This document shows, piece by piece, positions 8,167-17,460 of a stretch of DNA of 21,103 nucleotides (the stretch's first letter is position 1; each line of letters starts with the position of its first letter). The notes beneath the pieces were generated by a model. The model was given only the letters and a program-made list of their open reading frames with translations. It ran no database searches and was not told the origin of the DNA. The stretch is from Mariprofundus sp. (lineage in GTDB: Bacteria > Pseudomonadota > Zetaproteobacteria > Mariprofundales > Mariprofundaceae): the NCBI GenBank assembly GCA_015485035.1, contig WFUI01000116.1:1-21103 (forward strand). The letters run 5' to 3'. The position numbers and the translations under genes were made by a program.

Positions 8167-9464
8167 CAGCTCACCTTCTCGAGATCACGGGCAAACGAGT
8201 ACAGGGAGGAGGTACGATACTGATGCACGTAATCGTTGCTGGCGCCGGGTTCTGAACTCAACCGGTAAGCAGGCCGGGTGATGATCGAACCATTTTCCAT
8301 GCGGTCAAAAAACGGCATTTTACCACTCGGCGCCTTGGCGCGCTGGTTATTGATGTGATGCGATATCAATGCCTCAGCCCAGTCAATCGGACTGGATGTG
8401 CTATCAAACAGCGGTGCAAATACTTCAAGGCGATGACCAAGCCCCTGTGCCTCCAGGCCGTCTACAAGTCGGGACTGTATCTCCGGCAAGCGCTTGACGG
8501 CGCGACTCACATTTTCGAGACGGGAGAGAACATTGACGCTTGTTGTCCTCTCTGTGGCAGACGCCCGATGCAGCATCTGGTTGAATGCGTCCGTCAACAA
8601 GCGGGCGAATTCCTCGTAACACTGCACGGTATCCAGTAACTCGCGCATCGGTTGAGACGCGCGCCGCAGCAAGCGTTTGTGCATCAGCCGCTCGCCACCC
8701 TCCAACCGCGTCAGCACATCCGCGCCTTCCTCGACCATATAGTGGATATACTCGGCGCGCAGCGGCTCTTCCTCACTGACAAGCCGTGACCAAATACAAT
8801 CCCTAACCGCAGCTCCCGGCGATCTTGGTTTGATTGAGTTTGCAAAAATTTCCCAGTGTGGCCAGTTGCGGTTCGTTTTTTCATACCTGAGGCCGTAATC
8901 GATAGCCTTACGCGCCAACTCAGCGATGGCTTGAAAATTGACATTGTTTGCTTTCTGGTCCTGCTCCCATGCGCTGATCAGGGTGTTGCAATACGAATCT
9001 GGCTGATCTTCGTGCAGAATGCCCAGGCTTCGCGCCAGAAGTTTATAAACGCCGTAAAAGCCGAATACCGAAGCGGTTTTCAGATAATTTTCGCTGTTGA
9101 CGCAACCAAAGCGGTCGATAGCCTGCGACACTTTATCCTTGCCTGGCAGCCCCACCAACTGTTCTGGCTCTTTAATGCGGTATGTTTTGACGAGCGACTG
9201 CACCACATACCATTCAAATATCTGGATGGGCGCAATGCCGTTTTCAACAGAGTAATGACCATCGAATTTCTCAGCCACCCTCGCGCCGATTGCAATCGGA
9301 ACCAGAAAACCCGGATGCTTCTGACGCTCACGTACCCCGGGGCACAGCTTATTCACCGTCAGCGCATCGGAAATGGGATACAACCCCAATGGATCCAGTG
9401 CGCCTTCGGTGGCTTCGAGTTGGTCGTATGCTGACAATGAGGGCAGAAAATTCAATGCATTCAT
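8166..9464 (-). CDS. Hypothetical operon protein, 432 aa, helical
   Basis: I do not recognise this family. The protein is mostly helical and soluble, with no Walker motif, nuclease signature or membrane segment. The N-terminal part (LDPLGLYPISDAL, then CPGVRERQKHPGF) and a middle region with many charged helices look like a structural or specificity subunit. Two starts compete: TTG 9470 and ATG 9464. GGGGG lies 4 bases before the TTG and about 10 before the ATG; I chose the ATG. The stop codon overlaps the PLD gene start by one base, and the gap to the Hsp70-like gene upstream is about 36 bp. Constant coupling to the nuclease suggests it forms a complex with it, which is inference from layout. 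Confidence 0.8.
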   Translation of the reverse strand: MNALNFLPSLSAYDQLEATEGALDPLGLYPISDALTVNKLCPGVRERQKHPGFLVPIAIGARVAEKFDGHYSVENGIAPIQIFEWYVVQSLVKTYRIKEPEQLVGLPGKDKVSQAIDRFGCVNSENYLKTASVFGFYGVYKLLARSLGILHEDQPDSYCNTLISAWEQDQKANNVNFQAIAELARKAIDYGLRYEKTNRNWPHWEIFANSIKPRSPGAAVRDCIWSRLVSEEEPLRAEYIHYMVEEGADVLTRLEGGERLMHKRLLRRASQPMRELLDTVQCYEEFARLLTDAFNQMLHRASATERTTSVNVLSRLENVSRAVKRLPEIQSRLVDGLEAQGLGHRLEVFAPLFDSTSSPIDWAEALISHHINNQRAKAPSGKMPFFDRMENGSIITRPAYRLSSEPGASNDYVHQYRTSSLYSFARDLEKVS

Positions 9465-9500
9465 AGGCAAATCGCCCCCGATAAAGATATCATGCCTAAC

Positions 9501-10937
9501 TCAGATCCAGCCCTTGCCATTGCATTTTGGGCACCGCCCCATAGGCTCCCCGGTACCGCCACATAATGGACATTTATTTGAATCCGGATCCGGATCCGGA
9601 TCGTCATCATCTTCCACCTCGCTTTTTTTTCTGATCTCGCCAATATCAAATGGGTCGTATGACAGCCCATATGCAACGGAAAGTCGACTGTAACCTGCTC
9701 TTTTCAAGCCCGGCGCTTCAAGATCATCAGGAATTTCCAGTTGTATCGGCGCAATTTTAAATGGTGGTTTATTGCCCTCGAACTGCTTAAATATATCCCG
9801 GTAAAACCCGATCGAAACACCCCCGCCGCAAAGAAAGGTCAGGACGCCATCTTTCCACTGATGTATTTCACGATAGCGCCGATCTTTTGTATATTTCATG
9901 ACTCCGCGTATCAATGCCGAAACCTGAGCCCTAAAGGGGCGATCAATCTCATGTAATTGTTCCAGTGAAAGATTTGCTTCTCTCGCAAACTCATCGTCGC
10001 TAGGCATATTCTGAAAGGGTGAAAATATTGCACGCCTCGCATTATCGATGCATGTGAGACGTTTTTCGAGCAGATAGCGTGCCCCCAAGGGTTCTACTTC
10101 CTGTGCGAAAATCGGGTATACCTCATCGCCATCGCTATTTTTGAAAACATTGAATGTTGTCACATCCAAAGTGCCTGCTCCCACGTCAATTAACATATGC
10201 AACGATTCCTGACGCCGCGGTGAACGAACATATCCCGCAAGTTGGACAGCAAACTCAGGGTATGTATTGATGAAATCCGGATGAAGCAAACGACTTTTGT
10301 AAGGCTCAGGGAATGGCGCTTCATCGTAGTCTGCATCAATGTAGGTTCGAATTCGACTTAATGAGATTGGCCCCGGCAACACGCTGATCGCCCAGGCCAT
10401 GCGTACAATTTCACCATAAGCGTCCACCAAGTCAGTATCGTCATAACTGTCCGTAGGCAATCCAATATTAATATACCAATTTAACCTGCGTCTTTTGTAG
10501 ACATTCCTGTGCGTATGGAGCAGCCAGCCACGGGAATATCTGAGCACAAGAGCAAGAAAAGCCGCGCAATGGGTTTTCGTCTCATTACTGAAATCACGCT
10601 CGATCAGGCGCATCTTGATATTATCAATGACATGTGCAGAATCTGTGCTATTGCCAAGCAAGCACTCTCCATCGCCGTTTATAACAGACAGTAACGAAGG
10701 AAGCAGGAAAGGGTTCTGCCTGCCCGTGAATGGCTTGAAAGGGACTGCATACCTCACACGCTGCTCGCCTATAACAACTTTTGTAAAGGCCGTGCCGAAA
10801 TCCAGCCCGATCACAAGTTGCTGCGGCGTGCCCGACTTCAAATCCTCAAATTGAGTATTGTCCGTTAGAATCCACTGCGCCTCATCGACCAGTCCTAAAC
10901 TGGCCTTGAGAGCACCAAATGCTTTCTTCCATACCAT
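9501..10937 (-). CDS. Hsp70/actin-like ATPase with C-terminal DnaJ-type zinc motif
   Basis: A 478-aa member of the Hsp70/actin ATPase fold. Phosphate-1 loop is GLDFGTAFTK (44-53), phosphate-2 is LIDVGAGTLDVT (249-260) and the adenosine motif is LCGGGVSIGF (369-378). Hsp70 substrate-binding and lid domains are absent: after about residue 435 comes an acidic Asp-Pro linker and then CPLCGGTG (456-463) and CPKCNGKG (469-476). This is the CxxCxGxG pattern of the DnaJ zinc-finger region, here only two repeats. It may hold one zinc. Known family behaviour is ATP-driven conformational switching. In this operon it may assemble or disassemble the helicase-nuclease complex. The start has CCAGGAG upstream at good spacing, and the gap from the preceding gene is 13 bp. 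Confidence 0.88.
   Translation of the reverse strand: MVWKKAFGALKASLGLVDEAQWILTDNTQFEDLKSGTPQQLVIGLDFGTAFTKVVIGEQRVRYAVPFKPFTGRQNPFLLPSLLSVINGDGECLLGNSTDSAHVIDNIKMRLIERDFSNETKTHCAAFLALVLRYSRGWLLHTHRNVYKRRRLNWYINIGLPTDSYDDTDLVDAYGEIVRMAWAISVLPGPISLSRIRTYIDADYDEAPFPEPYKSRLLHPDFINTYPEFAVQLAGYVRSPRRQESLHMLIDVGAGTLDVTTFNVFKNSDGDEVYPIFAQEVEPLGARYLLEKRLTCIDNARRAIFSPFQNMPSDDEFAREANLSLEQLHEIDRPFRAQVSALIRGVMKYTKDRRYREIHQWKDGVLTFLCGGGVSIGFYRDIFKQFEGNKPPFKIAPIQLEIPDDLEAPGLKRAGYSRLSVAYGLSYDPFDIGEIRKKSEVEDDDDPDPDPDSNKCPLCGGTGEPMGRCPKCNGKGWI
9582..9602 (-). repeat. Hexanucleotide repeat encoding the acidic Asp-Pro linker
   Basis: Three consecutive ATCCGG units plus a partial copy lie inside the Hsp70-like gene and encode the DPDPDPD part of the linker before the zinc motif. 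The unit is six bases, so unit-number changes keep the frame but change linker length. Confidence 0.8.
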
Positions 10938-10950
10938 ATGCGCTCCTGGA

Positions 10951-13900
10951 CTAGTCGACTTTTATTACTCCATACGCCACATCTGTTGATGAGGACGTCA
11001 TTTCCGCCTTTTGCTTCAATTTCTCGATCTGCATCTCGAATTTGTTTTCGATGGCTCTGATCTTGCCTTCTATCATTGGCAGCAAGTGACGCTTGCCCTG
11101 GGATTTGTATTTTTCCAGAACTCCCTTTTGGGTTGTCAACAGTCTGTCACGATGTTTTTCTGCCGTTTTTATCTGCAACATTACCCTGTCTGCATTTTCA
11201 TTAACATGGTCGGTCTTCTTCGTGTTGTAGTCCGAGCTGATTTTCATGTCACAAGCGTCGAATGCCATCTCGACCTGTTTGGTGTCAACTTCATTTTTCA
11301 CTGCATACCAATCTTCGCCGCTGACACGCGCTGCGTTCACAATTTCCCATGACTGATCTGAATCCAACATGCGCGAATCCGAGCCCGAACAAACCAATGC
11401 ACGCGCCTGGATTTCTTCCTCTGTTCTGATGCCAGTGAATGTCCATTTCTTGACAGAAAATGCGTAAATTCCTTTTTCCAGCGATGGCAGAGCAGCATGA
11501 TCCAGCTTGACAGCAATCAACGGATAAAACCCCTGCTCCATATCCTTCAGGTGCTTACTGATGAACCTGATAAACGGGTGAAATTGATTAATGGGCTCCA
11601 GCCTCTGTCGTAACCCTCTAATTTTATTGATAAACCGGCACTCAACCAAATTCGGGGTCGCAAGCTTTGTTAGGCCATACAATCGGTTTTGACGTATAAA
11701 TTCATCGAGCTTCACCGAAACGTCAGCTGGCAGCTTGATCTCCACCACCATTCTGTCTTTCTCGTTTTCCCTGAATACATGACCCTGACAGTATCGATCC
11801 AGGTAGTCCTTGACGAAAATCTTCAAATCCAAATCGGTAATGCGGCGCCTGAACTCATGAGCCGCCTTCACGCGCTCAAGTATATAACCACCGTGCGCGA
11901 TCAGGTGTGCTGCATTCGCTTCAAGCTCTTCCTGCTGCTGCCGGATGTTTTCTGCAGCCATATACGTTTGCTCGATTCGCTTTGCCTCTTGTTCGGGTGT
12001 TAGCGGTCGACTCAGCAAATCACTGGTCAACTCACCAATCATCTCACCCAGAATCGCCTCCATCCCGCCCAGCGCCTGCTCAAAAATGTTCAGCTTATCC
12101 AGCAGCAGATCGAATATTCTCTGGTCAATCGTGTTCGCATAACCCAGATTCCAGATTAATATCTTGTCTGACTCCTGCCCAATACGGTCTATACGACCGA
12201 TTCGCTGCTCGATCCGCATCGGATTCCACGGTAGATCATAATTGATCAGCACCCGGCAGAATTGTAAATCAACACCTTCGCTCGCCACCTCTGATGTCAG
12301 CAGCACGGATATACTTGTATCTTTCCTGAACCTGTCGATCACATCCTGTTTCGTCTCACCCATGCTGCCGTGAAGCAATTGGGTAGTAATACCCTCTTCC
12401 GCTAACCTGTCCGCAAGGTAATAGAGAGTGCCCTTAAAAAACGAGAAGACAATAATTTTTTCGTTCGGATGTTTCTCAAGGTGAGCCACAACCACTTTTT
12501 TGAATTCCCTGTACTTACTGTCCTGCGTCTTGAGCTGCTCTACATCCAAACCAGACAAAGCATCATTCACGATATGTTCGATCAGCGGTGAATAGTCACC
12601 CCCTACACGCTCGTCTTCACCGATATCCTCATATAGCAGACTCTGGATATCCTCTATACCGGTCTTGCTCAGCCAGGATACTGCCGCCGCATACATGCAA
12701 CTGCACGCCTGTCGCTGTGGCGGCGCAAGCAGGAAGCCATCGTTGATGCCCTTATTTTTTGCATATTTACGAATCGCCTTGGTCACCCTCGTGTAGAATT
12801 CCCACTCGATGCCATTGTCATCTATCGGCACGAATTGACTATAAGGCTCTCGCACCACCTTGAGTTCCTGCACCTCGGCTTTGCGCGTGCGGTTGACTAC
12901 ATGTCTGAGGAGATTGATTCTCTCGATTCGATTCGCTATATCGATACGGTTGGCTTTTTCCGATAGAACATCAGGCGAAAAATCGCGCTCAAGTAAGCCC
13001 GACAACTGCCTGTTTTCTCTCAGAAACGGATGTGCAGCAGCTTCTTGCAGATGCTGTTTTAATTGTTCACCACCGGCGCCCGGATCGAGTGCAGCTCTAC
13101 GCGCCTTAATAAGCGGTTCATTGGCCTGTAACACTTGCGGAAATACTGAATCATTTGAAAAAGTGTCCGGGTCAACCAACTTCAGCAGTGAGAACAAGTC
13201 ATCGGACTTATTGTTGATCGGCGTTGCAGACAGGAGCACTGTATATTCGCTGACTTCACGCATCAGGCGACCGAGCACAGCACTCTGCGTTTCCGGATTT
13301 CTCAAGTAATGCGCTTCATCGATAATAAGCAGATCAATTACCGGCTCATGCTGCACAAGCTCTTCGAGAAATCGCGCCAGTTCGGCACTTGCGGATTTGC
13401 TTTTCTCAACATTCTTCCAACCACTCGGGGGCCTCAAGCCCTGAATACTGCAGACGTAACCCTTGCCTTGAGGAACTTCATGCCTGTCTTTTTTCAATTC
13501 CTTCAATAATTCGGCGGCATTCATCTGGATTGCATCGACGCCAAAACGCGCATTCAGTTCATCACACCACTTTTCCCTGAGCATCGCTGGACAGACAACG
13601 ACCAGACGACGCGCATCAAAACGCGCGCGTAATTCAGTCCATATAAGGCCGGCCTCGATGGTTTTACCCAAACCGACTTCATCCGCGATCAGGATACCGC
13701 CAGAAGGAGATTCGAGAAAAGTCAGTACGGGCTTGTACTGATAGGCATAAAAGTCTGTATTCGTCGTATCCATACTGTAGACGACGTTAGCCAGGCGGCC
13801 ACTCAGCTGGATGTAGGTGATATTCCGTCTCAGATCATTGAGGCGGCCAAACTCCTTGCGCTTCAGCAATGCGAAAACATCATCGTCATCCTGGTCATCA

Positions 13901-14052
13901 TCTATGAACACCAGTTCATATTCCGGTTTCCACCCTGAACTGCCATCATTCCATCTCACGAACCATGCATTGCCATCAGGTCGCTCCCTCACCCTGCCTG
14001 TCAGATGGCCGCGCATACCCGGATCATCTCTCAAGTAAACCTCCGTACTCAT
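10951..14052 (-). CDS. RapA/HepA-like SNF2 ATPase
   Basis: A 1033-aa SNF2 protein. The N-terminus (about 12-50) is a small beta domain with GRVRERPDGNAWFVRWNDG, similar to the Tudor/SH3-like domain of RapA. Motif I is IADEVGLGKT (122-131), motif II LIIDEAHYLRN (242-252) and motif III LLSATP (273-278). Lobe 2 carries KIIVFSFF, LLHGSMG, SEVASEGVDLQF and NPMRIEQRIGRIDRIGQ. A long tail follows, with a helical segment rich in Glu/Gln (EQTYMAAENIRQQQEELEAN) and a C-terminal Lys/Glu coiled coil (about 960-1015). RapA-like ATPases move along duplex DNA and displace bound proteins. The start has GGAGGAG five bases upstream, and ATG overlaps the preceding TGA (ATGA), showing coupling. This one is separate in sequence from the 943-aa helicase of the same operon. 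Confidence 0.93.
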   Translation of the reverse strand: MSTEVYLRDDPGMRGHLTGRVRERPDGNAWFVRWNDGSSGWKPEYELVFIDDDQDDDDVFALLKRKEFGRLNDLRRNITYIQLSGRLANVVYSMDTTNTDFYAYQYKPVLTFLESPSGGILIADEVGLGKTIEAGLIWTELRARFDARRLVVVCPAMLREKWCDELNARFGVDAIQMNAAELLKELKKDRHEVPQGKGYVCSIQGLRPPSGWKNVEKSKSASAELARFLEELVQHEPVIDLLIIDEAHYLRNPETQSAVLGRLMREVSEYTVLLSATPINNKSDDLFSLLKLVDPDTFSNDSVFPQVLQANEPLIKARRAALDPGAGGEQLKQHLQEAAAHPFLRENRQLSGLLERDFSPDVLSEKANRIDIANRIERINLLRHVVNRTRKAEVQELKVVREPYSQFVPIDDNGIEWEFYTRVTKAIRKYAKNKGINDGFLLAPPQRQACSCMYAAAVSWLSKTGIEDIQSLLYEDIGEDERVGGDYSPLIEHIVNDALSGLDVEQLKTQDSKYREFKKVVVAHLEKHPNEKIIVFSFFKGTLYYLADRLAEEGITTQLLHGSMGETKQDVIDRFRKDTSISVLLTSEVASEGVDLQFCRVLINYDLPWNPMRIEQRIGRIDRIGQESDKILIWNLGYANTIDQRIFDLLLDKLNIFEQALGGMEAILGEMIGELTSDLLSRPLTPEQEAKRIEQTYMAAENIRQQQEELEANAAHLIAHGGYILERVKAAHEFRRRITDLDLKIFVKDYLDRYCQGHVFRENEKDRMVVEIKLPADVSVKLDEFIRQNRLYGLTKLATPNLVECRFINKIRGLRQRLEPINQFHPFIRFISKHLKDMEQGFYPLIAVKLDHAALPSLEKGIYAFSVKKWTFTGIRTEEEIQARALVCSGSDSRMLDSDQSWEIVNAARVSGEDWYAVKNEVDTKQVEMAFDACDMKISSDYNTKKTDHVNENADRVMLQIKTAEKHRDRLLTTQKGVLEKYKSQGKRHLLPMIEGKIRAIENKFEMQIEKLKQKAEMTSSSTDVAYGVIKVD

Positions 14053-17000
14053 TCACGCTCCTCCAGCCATGATCGGACTCGCTGAATACAACCTTCCATG
14101 TCATCCCTGACCTCATACACCCAAAACCGCATCACATCCCATCCCAGCTCGAACATTCGCTGGTTACGTATCTGGTCGCGGCGACACAACTCACCCGTCC
14201 AATTGCGGTGGTAGCGTTCTCCATCGACTTCTATATCCAGTCGCCTCTCCCCATCAAACAGCGCAAGATCCAGAGCGTACATTTCGACCTGGTATTGCGG
14301 CAGCGTCTTGATACCATTGGCGTACAAAGCCTTGTACAAATCCCGCTCCCAGTCTGACACACGCTCCGGATGGGAGACAACTGGATATTCTGGCCCCAAA
14401 TCCTCAATATCATGCTCAATCTGTTTTTCCTCAGCAGTCTGCAGCTCGCTGGCGTAAACGGCGAACTTCGCCAGGTAGTCCACGCTGCACTGAGATGCTG
14501 CTTGCTGATCGCCTACAACCAGCAGCATTGCGCGTGCTCGCGTAATCGCCACATTGAACAAGTTGCCATTATTTCTCAGAAAGCTCAGTGCACCAGGCGT
14601 GATACCATTTGAAACAACAGGGGAAAATACCATCACATCACGCTCGTCGCCCTGGAACTTGTGCACAGTGTCAGCCAGAAAATCGTGCTTGATCACTTCC
14701 GGCCCCAGCACATCATCCATTTCCACCAAGCGGCGGATCAGATTCGCCTGCGCACGGAAAGGACTTACTACGCCTACACTACCTCGATATCCCCGGTCAA
14801 TGATCAGTTTTTTCAGCACCATGACCACGGCCTTTGCTTCTGCCTCGTTTTCTGCACCTCCGCTGGTCGGCCGGCGCACCGCCCCGTTGACATTTATCCA
14901 GCGAACACCGGGTTCTTTCGGGTTGCGGTTAAGGTGCTCGTACCGGGTGGCAACACGCAGCTTGCCTTCATAGAACATCGAATTGGAAAAGCCGATGATA
15001 TCTGCATGACTGCGGTGATGATCGCGCAGACTGATAATGTCATCCCCGGCAGACAGACTGGAAGCCAGATCAAACAGTGAGTTATAGGAATAGGCCCAGT
15101 TGGCGTACTGGAGTAGATCAAATTTCTCGAGGAACATCTGATCCTGCCCCTTCTGCAACGCACTGATGTGTGAAAGCTGCTTAGGGTCACCGATGATGAC
15201 AGCCTGCTTTGCCCGATACAGTAAAGGCAGGGCTGAAGCAATATCGCACTGGCTCGCCTCATCGAATACAACTATGTCAAAAAAATCGGCCTGAAACGGT
15301 AGCTTTCCTCGTGCCGATAGTGAGGTGACCGCCCAGCACGGCAACAAGTGCGATACTTTAGGGAACAGGGATACGTATTCCTTATAGATTTTGGATCCGA
15401 GTTTTGCATCCGGGCCAGTTTCAATAACCATTCGCAATATGGCCTTGTAACTGGCCAACATCGCCCTGTCTTCCTTACTGAGCTTGGCGGGCTGTAATCT
15501 GAGCCAGCATGACCAAAGCGCTTCCGCATTTGTAGAAAGCTGATGGATCAAGTCAGACTGATCAGAATAGATAGCCTCAAGGGCCCGCGAGTTTTGCAAC
15601 TCTGCCAGCGCAGACAGATATTCTTTGAAGACAATCGCGTGCTTTATGCGTGGAATAATCTCATCTTTGACCGCCAACCATTCAGAAATCGCTTCATCAC
15701 TGGGCGCTGTTTTCGGCAGGTCAACGGCCAACTTTTCAAAAACTGTCGACATGCGACAAGCCATATCACGTAGCGCTTGATATCTTTTTTTCTTCAGCAA
15801 CCACCATACCAGGCGCGTAAATATCGGCTGTTTGTCTAAGCGCGCTCTCTCGAGTTTTTTCTTAAATTCCTCAATAGCCTGCGTAGCATCCGAAATTTCG
15901 AGTTCTTTCAGATGGCGCTTGACACCTGGTGGCAACTTCTCTCTAGCCTCCTCTGCTGCCTGTTCAAGCTGATCAACGGCGTTTCGCAGCTCAATAACAC
16001 GGTCAATTTCAGCACTTAGTTTGTTCAGCTTTTCATCTAGCAACAATCGCTGCTGGCGAACCGCCTCATATTCCTGCTTGTCCTCCTCGGTAATCGTCGC
16101 TGAGAGCAAGCTAATCAAGTATTCTGCAAGGCGTGTCTGGTAAGCTCTGGAACCAATACGAAGCAGTAGCGGACGTGAGCCAAGATTGTTTACCCGGGTT
16201 TCAACAACATCCACCGCCTTATTGTTCTTACTGGCGAATAAAACCCGCTTGTTGTGCCAGGCACAGTTGATGAGCATATCCGTCACCACCTGGGATTTGC
16301 CTGTTCCAGGCGGACCAGTGATAACAGAAAGCGGGTTTACCAGCGAATGATTGATTGCTTGCCGCTGCTCAGTGTTCAATGGCAGCACTTCCACCAATGA
16401 AGGCGACTCGCCGGTGCTCGGCTGCGGTATATCTCCTGATATCCATTGACCCAATGCTGTATTGGCATACTGCTCGGGCTGAAGATGCGCCAGACTTTTC
16501 AGTTCGCTTTCCAATCCCTGCGTAAAAGGAGAACGTTCCGCGACAACCAATACTGCCCGATTGAAAACACCTGCCTCGTTAATTTCCGCCAGCGATAATC
16601 CTGTCGATAAATTATCGGGATCAATCTCCTCCTTCCACGGCCACTCAGTCCGTATGCTGGCGAGGCGTTGCGCCAACTCATCCAGTTCTATCGGGTCTGC
16701 GTCTCCGTTAATTCCCAACTCATCTTCAAGCTGAACCAGTTCTTCCATCAGGTTCTCTTTGTCTGCATTACTGAATCGCTTTAATACAGACTGGTTGATC
16801 ATCGGGTAGGAAATATCCAGTTTCGGCGTACCCGTCCCGTCGCCTTCCAGTTCGACAGGAAACAAAAAGACTGGCTCAACAAAAAACCCAGTCCAGCCTT
16901 TTTTTGAAGTGTGTTGTCTTAGTGCTGTCGGATAGCCAAGATACATCCCTAGCCGAGATCGATCTTTTCGCAATCGGCCAAGTAACTGCTGCGCGCCATC

Positions 17001-17414
17001 CTCGGCGAATACCGCAGCCTGCGACTCAATCGGTAGCTGATTAATTTCACAGTAATCTGCATCGCCGAATTTGTTGTCCGCAAATACTGATACGCCGTTT
17101 TCGTCCTGCCCCAGACAAGCCAGGTAATAACGGCATAATTTAGATAAGGGTGTATCGGGGCACTCGACTGCATCCTTACCTCCAGTATCACCTGTTGAAC
17201 CGGCGCAAATCGGATACCACTGATAGCCATTGTCCTGTCGGACTTTACCTTTAAGCTTGCCATACAAAAGGCTGTTGACGCGCTTTTTGTCAACATCTAG
17301 CAACTGTGCAATCTCCCGGGCCTTAATGCCAGGTTGATTTCTGATTGCTTCTAACACTTTCCCGTCGAGACTCATAAAGCATTCGCAAGTCTCGCCACCA
17401 TTGGCTGATGACAT
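14049..17414 (-). CDS. Winged-helix / Upf1-like SF1 helicase / Vsr-like nuclease fusion
   Basis: A 1121-aa three-part protein. Residues about 14-65 form a winged-helix-like domain (IKAREIAQLLDVDKKRVNSL). SF1 motifs follow: ITGPPGTGKS (365-374), VVFDEASQCD (715-724), IGDPKQLSHI (741-750), DHHRSH, VGVVSPFRAQ, DTVHKFQGDE and NVAITRARAM. A helical, coiled-coil-like insert (about 445-525) lies between motifs I and II, as in Upf1/Dna2-type helicases. The last 80 residues are a Vsr/DUF559-like (MTES_1575) PD-(D/E)xK nuclease: LDLALFDG, LDIEVDGERYH, RRDQIRNQRMFELGWDVMRFW. Upf1-like enzymes move 5'-3' on single strands, so the nuclease could cut as the motor moves. Start at 17414 has no clear ribosome-binding site; ATG 17375 is an alternative. 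It lies 46 bp after the 412-aa gene. Confidence 0.92.
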   Translation of the reverse strand: MSSANGGETCECFMSLDGKVLEAIRNQPGIKAREIAQLLDVDKKRVNSLLYGKLKGKVRQDNGYQWYPICAGSTGDTGGKDAVECPDTPLSKLCRYYLACLGQDENGVSVFADNKFGDADYCEINQLPIESQAAVFAEDGAQQLLGRLRKDRSRLGMYLGYPTALRQHTSKKGWTGFFVEPVFLFPVELEGDGTGTPKLDISYPMINQSVLKRFSNADKENLMEELVQLEDELGINGDADPIELDELAQRLASIRTEWPWKEEIDPDNLSTGLSLAEINEAGVFNRAVLVVAERSPFTQGLESELKSLAHLQPEQYANTALGQWISGDIPQPSTGESPSLVEVLPLNTEQRQAINHSLVNPLSVITGPPGTGKSQVVTDMLINCAWHNKRVLFASKNNKAVDVVETRVNNLGSRPLLLRIGSRAYQTRLAEYLISLLSATITEEDKQEYEAVRQQRLLLDEKLNKLSAEIDRVIELRNAVDQLEQAAEEAREKLPPGVKRHLKELEISDATQAIEEFKKKLERARLDKQPIFTRLVWWLLKKKRYQALRDMACRMSTVFEKLAVDLPKTAPSDEAISEWLAVKDEIIPRIKHAIVFKEYLSALAELQNSRALEAIYSDQSDLIHQLSTNAEALWSCWLRLQPAKLSKEDRAMLASYKAILRMVIETGPDAKLGSKIYKEYVSLFPKVSHLLPCWAVTSLSARGKLPFQADFFDIVVFDEASQCDIASALPLLYRAKQAVIIGDPKQLSHISALQKGQDQMFLEKFDLLQYANWAYSYNSLFDLASSLSAGDDIISLRDHHRSHADIIGFSNSMFYEGKLRVATRYEHLNRNPKEPGVRWINVNGAVRRPTSGGAENEAEAKAVVMVLKKLIIDRGYRGSVGVVSPFRAQANLIRRLVEMDDVLGPEVIKHDFLADTVHKFQGDERDVMVFSPVVSNGITPGALSFLRNNGNLFNVAITRARAMLLVVGDQQAASQCSVDYLAKFAVYASELQTAEEKQIEHDIEDLGPEYPVVSHPERVSDWERDLYKALYANGIKTLPQYQVEMYALDLALFDGERRLDIEVDGERYHRNWTGELCRRDQIRNQRMFELGWDVMRFWVYEVRDDMEGCIQRVRSWLEERE

Positions 17415-17460
17415 GAACCAAGACGGATAACCAATGCTTCACACATGGCAAGATCTATTA

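Noticed and set aside
8856..9434. Long + strand frame (192 aa) opposite the 432-aa gene
   Set aside because: The - strand frame has tight overlaps with its neighbours and fits the operon; the + frame has no signals.
9582..9602. Tandem units as a possible CRISPR-like or replication-origin repeat
   Set aside because: Three six-base units within a coding frame, with no spacers; explained by the Asp-Pro linker.
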